Made by a program: the position numbers and the translations under genes
Notes under the pieces: model-generated
The model's database searches: none
What the model was told of the DNA's origin: nothing
The model's input: the letters and a program-made list of their open reading frames with translations, nothing else
In this document: piece by piece, positions 7,856-15,526 of the stretch
Layout: every line of letters starts with the position of its first letter
Numbering within the stretch: position 1 is the stretch's first letter
Origin: an uncultured Pseudomonadota bacterium
GTDB lineage: Bacteria; Pseudomonadota; Gammaproteobacteria; Burkholderiales; Thiobacillaceae
Length of the DNA: 16,909 nt
Reading direction: 5' to 3'
Assembly: GCA_903918705.1 (NCBI GenBank)
Contig: CAIXFP010000822.1
Coordinates: 1 to 16,909, forward strand

Positions 7856-7871
7856 GGCATTCGAGTATGCC
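7856..7871. promoter_or_regulatory. Candidate operator upstream of the DUF262-HipA operon
   Basis: GGCAT TCGAGT ATGCC is an inverted repeat with 5-bp arms and a 6-bp spacer. It lies 64 bp upstream of the DUF262 start and 84 bp upstream of the divergent HIT-like gene. The position suits an operator, but the arms are short and it occurs once. Confidence 0.3.
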
Positions 7872-7954
7872 ATCCAGGACAAACGAGGCCGCTACGCTGT
7901 TATCTTCCGCCCCGCATTACGACTACCCTTCGCCCCACCACGAGTTCGCCCGCC

Positions 7955-8995
7955 ATGTCGCGCCTTCCTGCTCTTCTTGCTTCCCCCGCCGCCCTGGAAC
8001 ACGCCTTCGCCGCCGGCCTCGCCACCCTGCTGGAACAGCATCGCGGACTCGGCGTCTACATCCTGGTGCTGGCCAACGCCGCCTACGACCCGGCGCTCTG
8101 GCAACGCCTGGCCGCCCCCCTGGCGCGGCGCCACGCGGAACTGGCCGAGGCCATCGGCGCCAGCCTGCGCGGCGGCGGCAAGATCGCGGAACCCGACGAC
8201 GACCTGATGGTGTTCCTCAAGCTCATGGCCATCGGCTTCGACCGCATCCAGACCGTGGAGCAGCGCCGCGCCGGTCCCTGGCTGTTGTCCTTCAACCCCA
8301 TCCGTGCCCTGCGCCCGCCGCGCGTGAGCGGCGCGAGCGTCGACACCCTGCTGCGTGCCTTCGACCCCACCGGCTTCCATTTCAACAAGCCCTTCCTGGC
8401 CAGGGAAGTGCTGTGGGAAGGCGAACTGGCGGGCAAGGCGGCGCGCCTGCTCTACAACAAATTCCCCTTCGCCCGCCTGCATGGCCTGCTGGTGCCGGAA
8501 CCGGCGCGGCAACTGCCGCAATACCTGACGCCGGAACTGCACGGCTGGGCCTGGGACGTGTGCGAACGGGCGGGCGCCGCCGTTCCCGGCTTCTGCCTGG
8601 CCTACAACAGCTACGGCGCCCATGCCTCGGTGAATCACCTGCATTTCCAGAGTTTCGTCCAGGACGCGCCATTGCCGCTGCTGGATGCGGCCTTCGCCCA
8701 CAACGGCGGCGCGCGCGCCTATCCCCTGGCGTGCGAGCGCTTCGCGGATGTCGAGGCGTCCTGGTTCCGCCTCGACGAACTGCACGCCGCCGGCACCCCC
8801 TACAACCTGGTCTACTCCGGCGGCGGCCTCCACGTGCTGGCGCGCGCCTCCCAGGGTAGCCGGCCCCTGGCCGCCTGGAGCGCGGGTTTCGGCTGGAGCG
8901 AGATGGCCGGGGTGATCAACCTGTTCGGGCGCGAGGAATACGAGGGCCTGGACGCCGGGGCCATCGCCGCGGAACTGGCGAACCACGCGCCCTGA
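7955..8995 (+). CDS. HIT-superfamily nucleotidyltransferase/phosphorylase-like protein
   Basis: The 346-residue soluble protein carries H228-x-H230-x-Q232 in ASVNHLHFQ. This is the HxHxQ active site of the GalT/Apa branch of the HIT superfamily (Ap4A phosphorylase, GDP-glucose phosphorylase), not the HxHxH of small HIT hydrolases. The stretch FNKPFLAREVLWEGELAG (143-160), the following LLYNKFPFARLHGLLVPEP and the strand FCLAYNSYGAH fit the nucleotide-binding half of such enzymes. H230 would be the nucleophile that becomes nucleotidylated. The substrate is undetermined; Ap4A and GDP-sugar are both possible. The start is the ATG at 7955, with a weak ribosome site. It is divergent from the DUF262 operon across 162 bp and otherwise stands alone. 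Its TGA lies inside a repeat-like sequence. Confidence 0.75.
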   Translation: MSRLPALLASPAALEHAFAAGLATLLEQHRGLGVYILVLANAAYDPALWQRLAAPLARRHAELAEAIGASLRGGGKIAEPDDDLMVFLKLMAIGFDRIQTVEQRRAGPWLLSFNPIRALRPPRVSGASVDTLLRAFDPTGFHFNKPFLAREVLWEGELAGKAARLLYNKFPFARLHGLLVPEPARQLPQYLTPELHGWAWDVCERAGAAVPGFCLAYNSYGAHASVNHLHFQSFVQDAPLPLLDAAFAHNGGARAYPLACERFADVEASWFRLDELHAAGTPYNLVYSGGGLHVLARASQGSRPLAAWSAGFGWSEMAGVINLFGREEYEGLDAGAIAAELANHAP

Positions 8996-9015
8996 GCTTG
9001 CCGAAGGCTGAGCGG
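8991..9015. repeat. Dispersed-repeat-like sequence overlapping the stop of the HIT-like gene
   Basis: CCTGAGCTTGCCGAAGGC, continuing TGAGCGGT, resembles the CCTGAGC-TGTCGAAGG-TGAGCGGT type of interspersed repeat found between genes in many proteobacteria. The TGA stop at 8993-8995 is formed by it. The assignment rests on memory of the motif and a single copy. Confidence 0.4.
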
Positions 9016-9104
9016 TCCCCCATGACTTCGCCCGGTCTTGATGTGACGAAAAATCACTCCCCAATGGGGATGCGCTTGGCGCAAGAAACGACAGAACATC
9101 CTCC

Positions 9105-9401
9105 GTGCCGCCATGCGCCGAACCGGGCAAGCGCGCGCTGGATAAATGGCTGTTAGCGGAAGCCTCCGCTGACTATCGCCTGACGCCGGCAACCGTGGCG
9201 CGACTCCTGGACAACGAATACGGCGTGCGCAAAACCGCCGACTTCTTCGCACTACCTTACCTGCCGATGGTTCAGGGCGGCATTCCCGGATTCCACCTTG
9301 CTGCTTCCGGGCTACGGGTTCATCGAGAATCACCCCGTCGCAAGCCAGGAGCCAGGTCGTTGAACCTTGATTCCAGCTTGCGCCGCGCTGACGGCGCTTG
9401 A
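9105..9401 (+). pseudogene. Unrecognised, possibly decayed ORF
   Basis: A 98-codon frame encodes a protein-like segment (ALDKWLLAEASADYRLTPAT, then VARLLDNEYGVRKTADFFAL), after which the sequence turns repeat-like (SPRRKPGARSLNLDSSLRR). That tail resembles the usual translation of intergenic palindromic repeats. From about 9293 another frame reads LLLPGYGFIENHPVASQEPG and stops at 9362, which looks more protein-like and hints at a frameshifted fragment. No family was recognised and no ribosome site is clear. It may be a remnant or chance. Confidence 0.3.
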
Positions 9402-9414
9402 ATCGTCCAGCGCC
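9330..9414. repeat. REP-like palindromic intergenic sequence
   Basis: GCGCCG (9380-9385) pairs with CGGCGC (9392-9397) around 6 nt, and GGCGCT (9393-9398) pairs with AGCGCC (9409-9414) around 10 nt, giving two alternative overlapping hairpins. The flanking CTTGATTCCAGCTTGCG and the translation SPRRKPG...LDSSLRR are typical of degenerate REP-type repeats between proteobacterial genes. Confidence 0.45.
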
Positions 9415-9492
9415 GCGCCGGGGTGACGCACCAGGGCCATCGGGAGCAGGCGGCCTCCTCCCACCTTGCCCTAGTCCCCCGCTCCTAGTACC

Positions 9493-12400
9493 GTGCCAGC
9501 GATGTCGCCGCGCCTGAAATCCCTTCTCCATCCCCTCTACCATTACGGCATTTATGCCCTGGCCGGGGGGGTGATCGTCGTCTGCATGGCGGCGCTGGGG
9601 TTCAAGTTCTGGGTGATGCCCAACATCGACCATTTCAAACCCACGGTCGAAGCCGCCGCCAGCCGCGCCCTGGGCATGCCGGTGACCCTGGGGCGCCTGG
9701 AAGCGGGCTGGTCGGGCATCAATCCCTGCCTTACCCTGCGCGACCTGCGCGTCGCCGCCGACCGCGGCACACCCCTCGATCTGCCGCGGGTGGAGGCCGT
9801 GCTCTCCTGGTGGTCGCTGGCGCTGCTGGAACCACGCCTGGCCAGCCTGACCCTGGAACAGCCGCAACTGGCGCTGCGCCGCGACCCCGCCGGGGTGATC
9901 TACCTGGCCGGCATCGCGGTGAACGTGCCCTCCGCGCCCAACCCCTTCCCCGATTGGCTGCTGCGGCAGCCGCGCATCATCGTGCGGGATGCGCGCCTGA
10001 CCTGGCTGGACCAGAAGCTGGGCGCGCCGGAAGTTCGCCTCGACCAGGTGCGCCTCTACGTGCGCAACCGTTTCGGCCACCACCATTTCGGTGGCATCGC
10101 CCTGCCCTCCGCCGCCGCCGGCCGCATCGAACTGCGCGGCGATCTGGCTGGTGGCTCGGTACGGGAACCCGACTCCTGGTCCGGCCGCCTGTATGCGCGG
10201 GTCGACGCCGCCCGCTTCGATACCTGGGGCCAGTGGGTGCCCTGGGCCCAGCGCTCGGTGCGGCGCGGCCGCGGCGCCCTGCGCTTCTGGATGGACCTGG
10301 AGCGGGGCCAGATCCGCTCCCTCACCGGCGATACCCGGCTGGAGGACGTGGCCATCAACGTAGCCGGCGCCGAGCCGCTGCCGGACCTGGCCTTCCAGTC
10401 CCTGTCCGGCCACGTCGGCTGGGTGCGCGACCTGGACAGCAAGGGACGGATCACCGCGCACACCTTTTTCGTGGAACAACTGCGCTTCGCCATGGCCGGA
10501 GAAACCCCCTCGGAGCCGGCTTCGGTGCGCATCGGCCTGGTTCCGGACGGCCGCGGCGGCTTTCGCAAGGTCACGGCCAGGGCCGACAACCTGCGTCTGG
10601 AGGCCCTTACCGCCCTGACCGGCGCCCTGCCGCTGCCGCGCCGCGGCCACGACCTGCTCGCCGCCCTGAATCCGCGCGGCCTGGTGGAGACGGTGTCGGG
10701 ACACTGGGGCGGCGCGAGCGACTACAGCCTCAAGTTGCGGGTGCGCGACGCCGGCATGAACGCCTACGAAACCCTGCCCGGTTTCACCGGCCTGTCGGCC
10801 AGGATCGAGGCCGATCAGGCCTCCGGCACGGCGGAACTGAACGGGCGCGACATGGTGTTGTCCATGGACCGGGTGTTCCGGCATCCCCTCGAATTCACGC
10901 AGCTCGACGCCCGCGCGTCCTGGAAGATCGATGCCCAGGCCACCCACATGAAGATCGTCGCCGCCAATTTCCAGAACAACGATCTGATCGGCGATGCCGA
11001 GGGCAGCATCGACCTGCCGGTGGCGGCCAAACCCAGAGTGGACATCAAGGCACACCTCGGCCACGGCGAGGCCACCGCGGTATACCGTTATCTACCCCGG
11101 GTGGTGGGCGACAGCGCCTATCTGTGGGTGAAACGCGGGGTGATCGGCGGACATTCCGACGACACCCGCCTGGTGCTCAAGGGCGACCTGGCCCGCTTCC
11201 CGTTCGACAAGGGCGGCGGCGAATTCAAGGTGTCGATCAAAATGGTGGACGGCCTGCTCGACTACGCCGAAAGCTGGCCACGCATCGACGGCGTCAACGG
11301 CATGCTGGTGTTCCACGACAAGGGCATGACCCTGACCGCCGACAGCGGCCGCATCCTGGGCGCCCGGCTCGGTCCGGTGCGGGCCGACATCCCCGACCTC
11401 CAGTCCGGCTACAACGAAGTGCTCCAGATCGACGGCCGCGCCAATGGGCCGACCCAGGACTTCCTGAATTTCATCCGGCGCTCGCCGGTGAACCAGCATA
11501 CCGGCGGCTTCACGGAAAAAATGCAGGCCGGCGGCAATGGCAATCTCGCCCTCAGCCTGCGCCTGCCCCTGCGCCACATCACGGACAGCACCCTGAGCGG
11601 CGTCTTCAGCCTGGACGACAACCGCATCGATCTGGGGGGCGACCTTCCCGACCTGGAACAGGTCGGCGGCCATTTCAGCTTCACCGACAACACCGTGCAG
11701 GCCCGTGACATCAAGGCCCGGGTGCTGGGCCTGCCCGCCGCGCTGGCCTTCGACAGCCAGAGCGGCGGCCAGGTGCATGCGCGCCTGAACGGACACGCCA
11801 GCGCCGCGGCGCTGCGCCAGCACCTGCCCGTTGCCCTGGGGAACCTGATCAGCGGCGGCAGCGACTGGCAGGCCGACGTGCGCATGTCCCGGCTGCAGCA
11901 CGACATCCAGGTCACCTCGGACCTGACCGGCCTGGCCCTGGCCCTGCCCTCGCCGTTCCGGAAAGCCGCCGGCCAGGCCGTGCCCCTCATCGTCACGCGC
12001 AGCCCCGGCGATCTGCGCGAGAGCGTGCTCAAGCTGCGTTACGGCAACATCCTGTCCGCCCGCGCCGACCTGCCCGCGTCCGGCCCGGCCTGGATCAGCG
12101 TGCGCCTGGCCCAGGGCGAGGCGCCGGCCCCCAGGGAAGCCGGCATCAACGTCAGCGGCGCCCTGCGCACCCTGGATCTCGACGCCTGGCGTCGGGTCGA
12201 TTTCGGCGAGACCGGGAATGACGGCCCGGAACTGCATGAAATCAACCTCAACCTGAACGAAATCAGGGTGGCCGGCCGCCTGCTGCACGATACCCGGATC
12301 AGCGCCAGGCCGGCCGGGGGCGGCTGGAAAGTGGCCCTGGCGGGGCGGGAGCTCACCGGTGACGTACTCACGCTGCCCGAGCCCAACGGCACCCGCGTCA

Positions 12401-13296
12401 TCGCCAATTTCAAGCAGATGGCCATACCCGATGCGGCGACCGACACGCTGACCGGCGAAGACCCGGCCAGGGCGCCTCCCACTCTGGCGGCCCTGGAACT
12501 CAACGCGCGGGAATTCAAATGGCAGGGCCACGACCTGGGCGAATTGCACCTGCGCCTGTCCCCGGCCAAGGGTGGCTATGGCCTCGAACTGGCTACCCTG
12601 TCGTTCCCGGAAGGTCGCCTGGAAGCCAGGGGCCTGATCTCCGACCAACCGCGCCGGCCCACCCAGATGACGTTGCGCCTGGCCTCACCCGACCTGGGCA
12701 AGCTGCTCGCCCGTTTCGGCTATCCCGGCAATGTGCGCGGCGGCGAGGTCAAGGTCGGCGGCAACGTCGAATGGCTTGGCGGCCCGGAGGACTTCAGCCT
12801 GTCCGGGCTGGGCGGCAACCTGGCGGTGGAACTCGGGAAGGGCCAGTTCCTCAAGGTGAAGCCCGGTGTCGGCAAGCTGCTCGGCATCCTCAGCCTTCAG
12901 GCCCTGCCGCGGCGCGTCGCCCTGGATTTCCGCGACGTGTTTTCGGACGGCTTCGCCTTCGACGAAATCGTCGGCGACCTGCACCTGGACCGCGGTTCCG
13001 CCTATACCCGGGAGCTGAAAATGGCCGGCCCGGCCGCCAAGGTGAACATGAGCGGCGTGGTGAACCTGATGGTTGAGACCCAGAATCTGCGCATCACCAT
13101 CCAGCCGCGCCTGGAAGACACCGTGGCCCTGGCCGGCGCCCTCGTCGGCGGCCCGGTGGTGGGCCTGGGCACCCTGATCGCCAACAAGCTACTGAAGAAC
13201 CCCATCGGCGAGGCCGTCACCTTCGACTATGGCGTCACCGGCACCTGGGGTGATCCGGTCATCACCAAGCTGAAGCGGCAGACCCGTGCGCCGTAG
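9493..13296 (+). CDS. yhdP: YhdP-family AsmA-like envelope protein (TIGR02099/DUF3971)
   Basis: The 1267-residue protein has one N-terminal membrane anchor (about 17-41, GIYALAGGVIVVCMAALGF), then MPNIDHFKPTVEAAASRALG and a long periplasmic region of beta-rich repeats. The C-terminal AsmA-like part (about 1090-1260) includes LKNPIGEAVTFDYGVTGTWG. E. coli YhdP works with TamB and YdbH as a bridge moving phospholipids to the outer membrane; length and layout here match that protein. The start is taken as the GTG at 9493; an ATG three codons later (9502) is equally possible, as neither has a clear ribosome site. Its TAG (13294-13296) lies in the left arm of a long inverted repeat. In many proteobacteria yhdP is next to tldD; here IclR and nitrilase-type genes lie between. 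Confidence 0.93.
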   Translation: MPAMSPRLKSLLHPLYHYGIYALAGGVIVVCMAALGFKFWVMPNIDHFKPTVEAAASRALGMPVTLGRLEAGWSGINPCLTLRDLRVAADRGTPLDLPRVEAVLSWWSLALLEPRLASLTLEQPQLALRRDPAGVIYLAGIAVNVPSAPNPFPDWLLRQPRIIVRDARLTWLDQKLGAPEVRLDQVRLYVRNRFGHHHFGGIALPSAAAGRIELRGDLAGGSVREPDSWSGRLYARVDAARFDTWGQWVPWAQRSVRRGRGALRFWMDLERGQIRSLTGDTRLEDVAINVAGAEPLPDLAFQSLSGHVGWVRDLDSKGRITAHTFFVEQLRFAMAGETPSEPASVRIGLVPDGRGGFRKVTARADNLRLEALTALTGALPLPRRGHDLLAALNPRGLVETVSGHWGGASDYSLKLRVRDAGMNAYETLPGFTGLSARIEADQASGTAELNGRDMVLSMDRVFRHPLEFTQLDARASWKIDAQATHMKIVAANFQNNDLIGDAEGSIDLPVAAKPRVDIKAHLGHGEATAVYRYLPRVVGDSAYLWVKRGVIGGHSDDTRLVLKGDLARFPFDKGGGEFKVSIKMVDGLLDYAESWPRIDGVNGMLVFHDKGMTLTADSGRILGARLGPVRADIPDLQSGYNEVLQIDGRANGPTQDFLNFIRRSPVNQHTGGFTEKMQAGGNGNLALSLRLPLRHITDSTLSGVFSLDDNRIDLGGDLPDLEQVGGHFSFTDNTVQARDIKARVLGLPAALAFDSQSGGQVHARLNGHASAAALRQHLPVALGNLISGGSDWQADVRMSRLQHDIQVTSDLTGLALALPSPFRKAAGQAVPLIVTRSPGDLRESVLKLRYGNILSARADLPASGPAWISVRLAQGEAPAPREAGINVSGALRTLDLDAWRRVDFGETGNDGPELHEINLNLNEIRVAGRLLHDTRISARPAGGGWKVALAGRELTGDVLTLPEPNGTRVIANFKQMAIPDAATDTLTGEDPARAPPTLAALELNAREFKWQGHDLGELHLRLSPAKGGYGLELATLSFPEGRLEARGLISDQPRRPTQMTLRLASPDLGKLLARFGYPGNVRGGEVKVGGNVEWLGGPEDFSLSGLGGNLAVELGKGQFLKVKPGVGKLLGILSLQALPRRVALDFRDVFSDGFAFDEIVGDLHLDRGSAYTRELKMAGPAAKVNMSGVVNLMVETQNLRITIQPRLEDTVALAGALVGGPVVGLGTLIANKLLKNPIGEAVTFDYGVTGTWGDPVITKLKRQTRAP

Positions 13297-13356
13297 GAGG
13301 CCCGTCCCGGGCCGCGCCGCTTTCGTGCCACGATCGGCCCGGGGCGGGCCTCCTAC
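13293..13356. terminator. 22-bp inverted repeat between convergent yhdP and iclR-type genes (bidirectional terminator or palindromic repeat)
   Basis: The left arm (13293-13314, beginning GTAGGAGGCCCG) is the reverse complement of the right arm (13335-13356, ending CGGGCCTCCTAC) with one mismatch in 22 bp, around a 20-nt loop. The TAG stops of both convergent genes fall at the same place in each arm. The hairpin would be very stable. No T-tract follows, so it may act by structure or be a mobile palindromic repeat. Confidence 0.8.
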
Positions 13357-14111
13357 CCGGCGTGGCCCAGCTTCGCGGAGATGCGCTCCGCCGCGTCCCG
13401 CACCAGCGCCGCCCACTCCAGCCGGCGCCGCTCCATGGGCGCCGACACCGACAGGCCGGCCACCGCAGTGCCCGTGGCGTCGCGCACCAGGGCGCCGATG
13501 CAGCCCACCCCCAGTTCCGCCTCCTCGTCGTCGAGGGCATAGCCGCGCGCCTGGCTGGCGGCGATGTCCTGGAGCAGTGCGGCTACCGCGTGGCGGGTAT
13601 TGGCCGTGTAGGCGGGCAAACGGGTGCGGTGGGCGTAGTCGCGGGTGGCGGCGGCCCCCGCCTCGCCCAGCATCAGCTTGCCCACGGCGGTGACGTGGAG
13701 GGGCGCGCGGCTGCCTATGACCTGTTCCACCCGCATCATGCGTTTGGGCGCGACCCGCTCCACGTAGACCACCTCGTCGCCCTGACGCTCGGTGAGGTTC
13801 ACCGACTCGCCCACCAGGCCGCACAGGGCTTCCATCTCCGGCCGCGCCAGGGCGCGCAGGTCCAGGCCGGTGCGCACCTTGGCCGCCAGTTGCAGGAAAT
13901 GCGGCCCCAGCAGGTAGAGGCCGGCCGCGTCGCGCGCCACGAAGCCGTGCTGGCTCAGGGAAGCCAGGATGCGGAAGGCGGTGGACGAGTGCAAACCGGT
14001 TTCCGCCGCGAGGATCTTGAGGGAGGCGCCGTCCCGGGCCACGGCCAGGACGTCGAGGAGGGCGGCCATGCGGTCGATGACCTGGATGGGAGAGGCTGAA
14101 GGGGGCGCCAT
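13353..14111 (-). CDS. IclR-family transcriptional regulator
   Basis: The 252-residue DNA-binding protein has an N-terminal winged HTH at about 9-68, with recognition region AAETGLHSSTAFRILASLSQ (35-54). An effector-binding domain follows (about 75-250), with APLHVTAVGKLML and the C-terminal signature GYALDDEEAELGVGCIGALV (190-209). IclR proteins repress or activate catabolic genes in response to small organic acids or aromatics; the effector here is unknown. The start is the ATG at 14111, with GGAG 5 nt upstream. The frame stays open for 40 more codons upstream, but that extension has no ribosome site and is unlike the family. No catabolic operon adjoins it. It is divergent from the amidase gene and convergent with yhdP, and looks inserted into a co-directional gene set. 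Confidence 0.95.
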   Translation of the reverse strand: MAPPSASPIQVIDRMAALLDVLAVARDGASLKILAAETGLHSSTAFRILASLSQHGFVARDAAGLYLLGPHFLQLAAKVRTGLDLRALARPEMEALCGLVGESVNLTERQGDEVVYVERVAPKRMMRVEQVIGSRAPLHVTAVGKLMLGEAGAAATRDYAHRTRLPAYTANTRHAVAALLQDIAASQARGYALDDEEAELGVGCIGALVRDATGTAVAGLSVSAPMERRRLEWAALVRDAAERISAKLGHAG

Positions 14112-14288
14112 GTAAGCTCCTGAAGTGCGAAATGGATGTGGGATGAGCGACGGCCGCGAGGCCGCGTCATCAACGACCCCGTGGCCTCCCCGGGCGGACC
14201 GCCCGCCGACACTGGCCGCCACGCGCGGCACCCCGGGTTAGACAGGCAAACATGCGTTTCATGATCCTAAATCCGGCAATTGAAACCG

Positions 14289-14314
14289 ACGATGACTCAC
14301 CCACCGGTCATCGT
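14289..14314. promoter_or_regulatory. Candidate operator, 8-bp inverted repeat
   Basis: ACGATGAC and GTCATCGT are exact reverse complements, 10 bp apart, in the gap between the IclR-family gene and nit. Arm-to-arm spacing is close to two helical turns, which fits a dimeric regulator. Seen once only. Confidence 0.35.
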
Positions 14315-14348
14315 TAACGCAGGAACAGTCCGGGTTGAGGCCCCATTC

Positions 14349-14376
14349 CATCCTGGCAACCGCGGTTGCCAGGATG
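14349..14376. promoter_or_regulatory. 28-bp perfect palindrome, candidate regulator binding site
   Basis: The half-site CATCCTGGCAACCG at 14349-14362 is followed at once by its exact reverse complement, giving a gapless 28-bp dyad. It lies about 240 bp upstream of the iclR-type start and 190 bp upstream of nit. With no loop it suits protein binding better than an RNA hairpin. The neighbouring IclR-family protein is the obvious candidate partner. Confidence 0.5.
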
Positions 14377-14565
14377 ATACAAGATGGACCCGGCGCCGCC
14401 GCGGCCGGCACGGCAAATGTGCGCTGACGCCAAGCCATGGAATGGCCGCCGAGGCCGGAACAAATTTGCCCTGGCCGCGGCCGTCATGGCTATTGCGGCG
14501 CGATGAAGTCCTTGTGTACCCTCAAGCCAGACCTGCACTCATCACCCCGCCGCAAGGATGCACCA

Positions 14566-15489
14566 GTGACCCGCGCCAAACCCTCCAGCTTCGCCAAGAC
14601 CAAATCACGAGCCGCCCCCAGTCCCGCGAAGGAGACGACGGGCATCACCCGTATGGCGGCCATCCAGATGGCTTCCGGCCCCAACGTGGCGGCCAACCTG
14701 GCGGAGGCCGAGCGCCTCATCGGCATGGCGGTGACGGCCGGAGCCAAACTGGTGGCCCTGCCCGAGAACTTCTCCATCATGGGCCTCAAGGACACCGACA
14801 AGATCAAGGTGCGCGAACACGAGGGCAAGGGGCCAATGCAGCGCTTCCTTGCCGCCCAGGCGAAGAAGTACGGCATCTGGCTGGTGGGCGGCTCCATTCC
14901 CCTGGCCTGCGCCAACCCGGACAAGGTGCGCAACACCTGCCTGGTCTACGACGACAAGGGCAAACTGGCGGCGCGCTACGACAAGATCCATCTGTTCGGC
15001 CTGGACCTGGGCAACGAACATTACCGCGAGGAAACCACCATCGAACCGGGCGACACCGTGGTGGTGGTGGACACCCCCTTCGGCCGCCTGGGGCTATCCA
15101 TCTGCTACGACCTGCGCTTCCCCGAGTTGTACCGGGCCATGGGCGATGTCGACCTCATCGTGGTGCCCGCCGCCTTCACCGCCACCACCGGCAAGGCTCA
15201 TTTCGAGACGCTGATCCGCGCCCGCGCCATCGAAAACCTGGCCTATGTCATCGCCCCGGCCCAGGGCGGCTACCACCTGTCAGGGCGCGAAACCCACGGC
15301 GACAGCATGATCGTCGATCCCTGGGGCAACGTCCTCGACCGCCTGCCGCGCGGCTCCGGGGTGGTCATCGCCGGCATCAACCCGGCCTACCAGGCCGGCC
15401 TGCGCGGCAGTCTGCCCGCGTTGGAACACCGTACACTGGAGTGTCGCAAGGGTATAAAGGTGGAAGTCGTGAAAGCCGGTGATCGCTAA
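14566..15489 (+). CDS. Carbon-nitrogen hydrolase, Nit1/Nit2-type (deaminated glutathione amidase-like)
   Basis: The 307-residue cytoplasmic enzyme belongs to the nitrilase superfamily. The Glu-Lys-Cys triad is complete: E67 in LVALPENFS, K140 in RYDKIHLF and C180 in SICYDLRFPE. The body starts with MAAIQMASGPNVAANLAEAE (30-49) and includes GETHGDS-like RETHGDSMIVDPWGNVL. This branch, the Nit1/Nit2 relatives, hydrolyses deaminated glutathione or omega-amides, a repair function; the substrate is inferred. The start is the GTG at 14566, with AAGGA 7 nt upstream. It adds a basic, unstructured 29-residue leader compared with the usual start at Met30 (14653), which has GAAGGAG but 18 nt away. tldD follows after 37 nt in the same direction, probably as an operon, an arrangement seen in other betaproteobacteria. 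Confidence 0.94.
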   Translation: MTRAKPSSFAKTKSRAAPSPAKETTGITRMAAIQMASGPNVAANLAEAERLIGMAVTAGAKLVALPENFSIMGLKDTDKIKVREHEGKGPMQRFLAAQAKKYGIWLVGGSIPLACANPDKVRNTCLVYDDKGKLAARYDKIHLFGLDLGNEHYREETTIEPGDTVVVVDTPFGRLGLSICYDLRFPELYRAMGDVDLIVVPAAFTATTGKAHFETLIRARAIENLAYVIAPAQGGYHLSGRETHGDSMIVDPWGNVLDRLPRGSGVVIAGINPAYQAGLRGSLPALEHRTLECRKGIKVEVVKAGDR

Positions 15490-15494
15490 TTCGC

Positions 15495-15517
15495 CATTCA
15501 AAACCCAACATTCAAAA
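15495..15517. repeat. Short direct repeat in the nit-tldD gap
   Basis: CATTCAAAA occurs at 15495-15503 and again at 15509-15517, in a 37-nt AT-rich spacer between GC-rich genes. The base composition contrasts with both neighbours and no Shine-Dalgarno for tldD is seen in it. Confidence 0.5.
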
Positions 15518-15526
15518 TTGAACTCA

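Larger units (their letters stand above)
8996..9492. other. 497-bp gene-poor interval with repeat remnants and a possible broken ORF
   Basis: No convincing intact gene lies here. The interval starts with a dispersed-repeat-like tail, then short dyads such as CCCCAATGGGG near 9060. A possible eroded reading frame follows (9105-9362), then a REP-like palindromic block (9380-9414), then about 75 bp ahead of yhdP with no clear promoter. Confidence 0.6.
14112..14565. other. 454-bp divergent intergenic region between the iclR-type gene and nit
   Basis: This region should hold the promoters of both genes. It contains a 28-bp perfect palindrome (14349-14376) and an 8-bp inverted repeat with a 10-bp spacer (ACGATGAC at 14289-14296, GTCATCGT at 14307-14314). 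No strong -35/-10 pair was found, and no small gene is supported. The stretch 14220-14340 is less GC-rich than its surroundings. Confidence 0.55.

Noticed and set aside
8812..11064. 750-codon minus-strand open frame opposite yhdP and the HIT-like gene
   Set aside because: Low-complexity Gly/Ala/Arg/His-rich translation typical of antisense frames in GC-rich DNA; it spans two real genes.
11092..12648. 518-codon minus-strand open frame opposite yhdP
   Set aside because: Same antisense artefact; no domain recognisable.
14112..14231. 40-residue N-terminal extension of the IclR protein
   Set aside because: It has no ribosome site and is unlike IclR proteins; the ATG at 14111 has GGAG at 5 nt.
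14280..15482. 400-codon plus-strand frame over the amidase gene
   Set aside because: Shifted frame of the amidase gene, whose own frame has the full catalytic triad.
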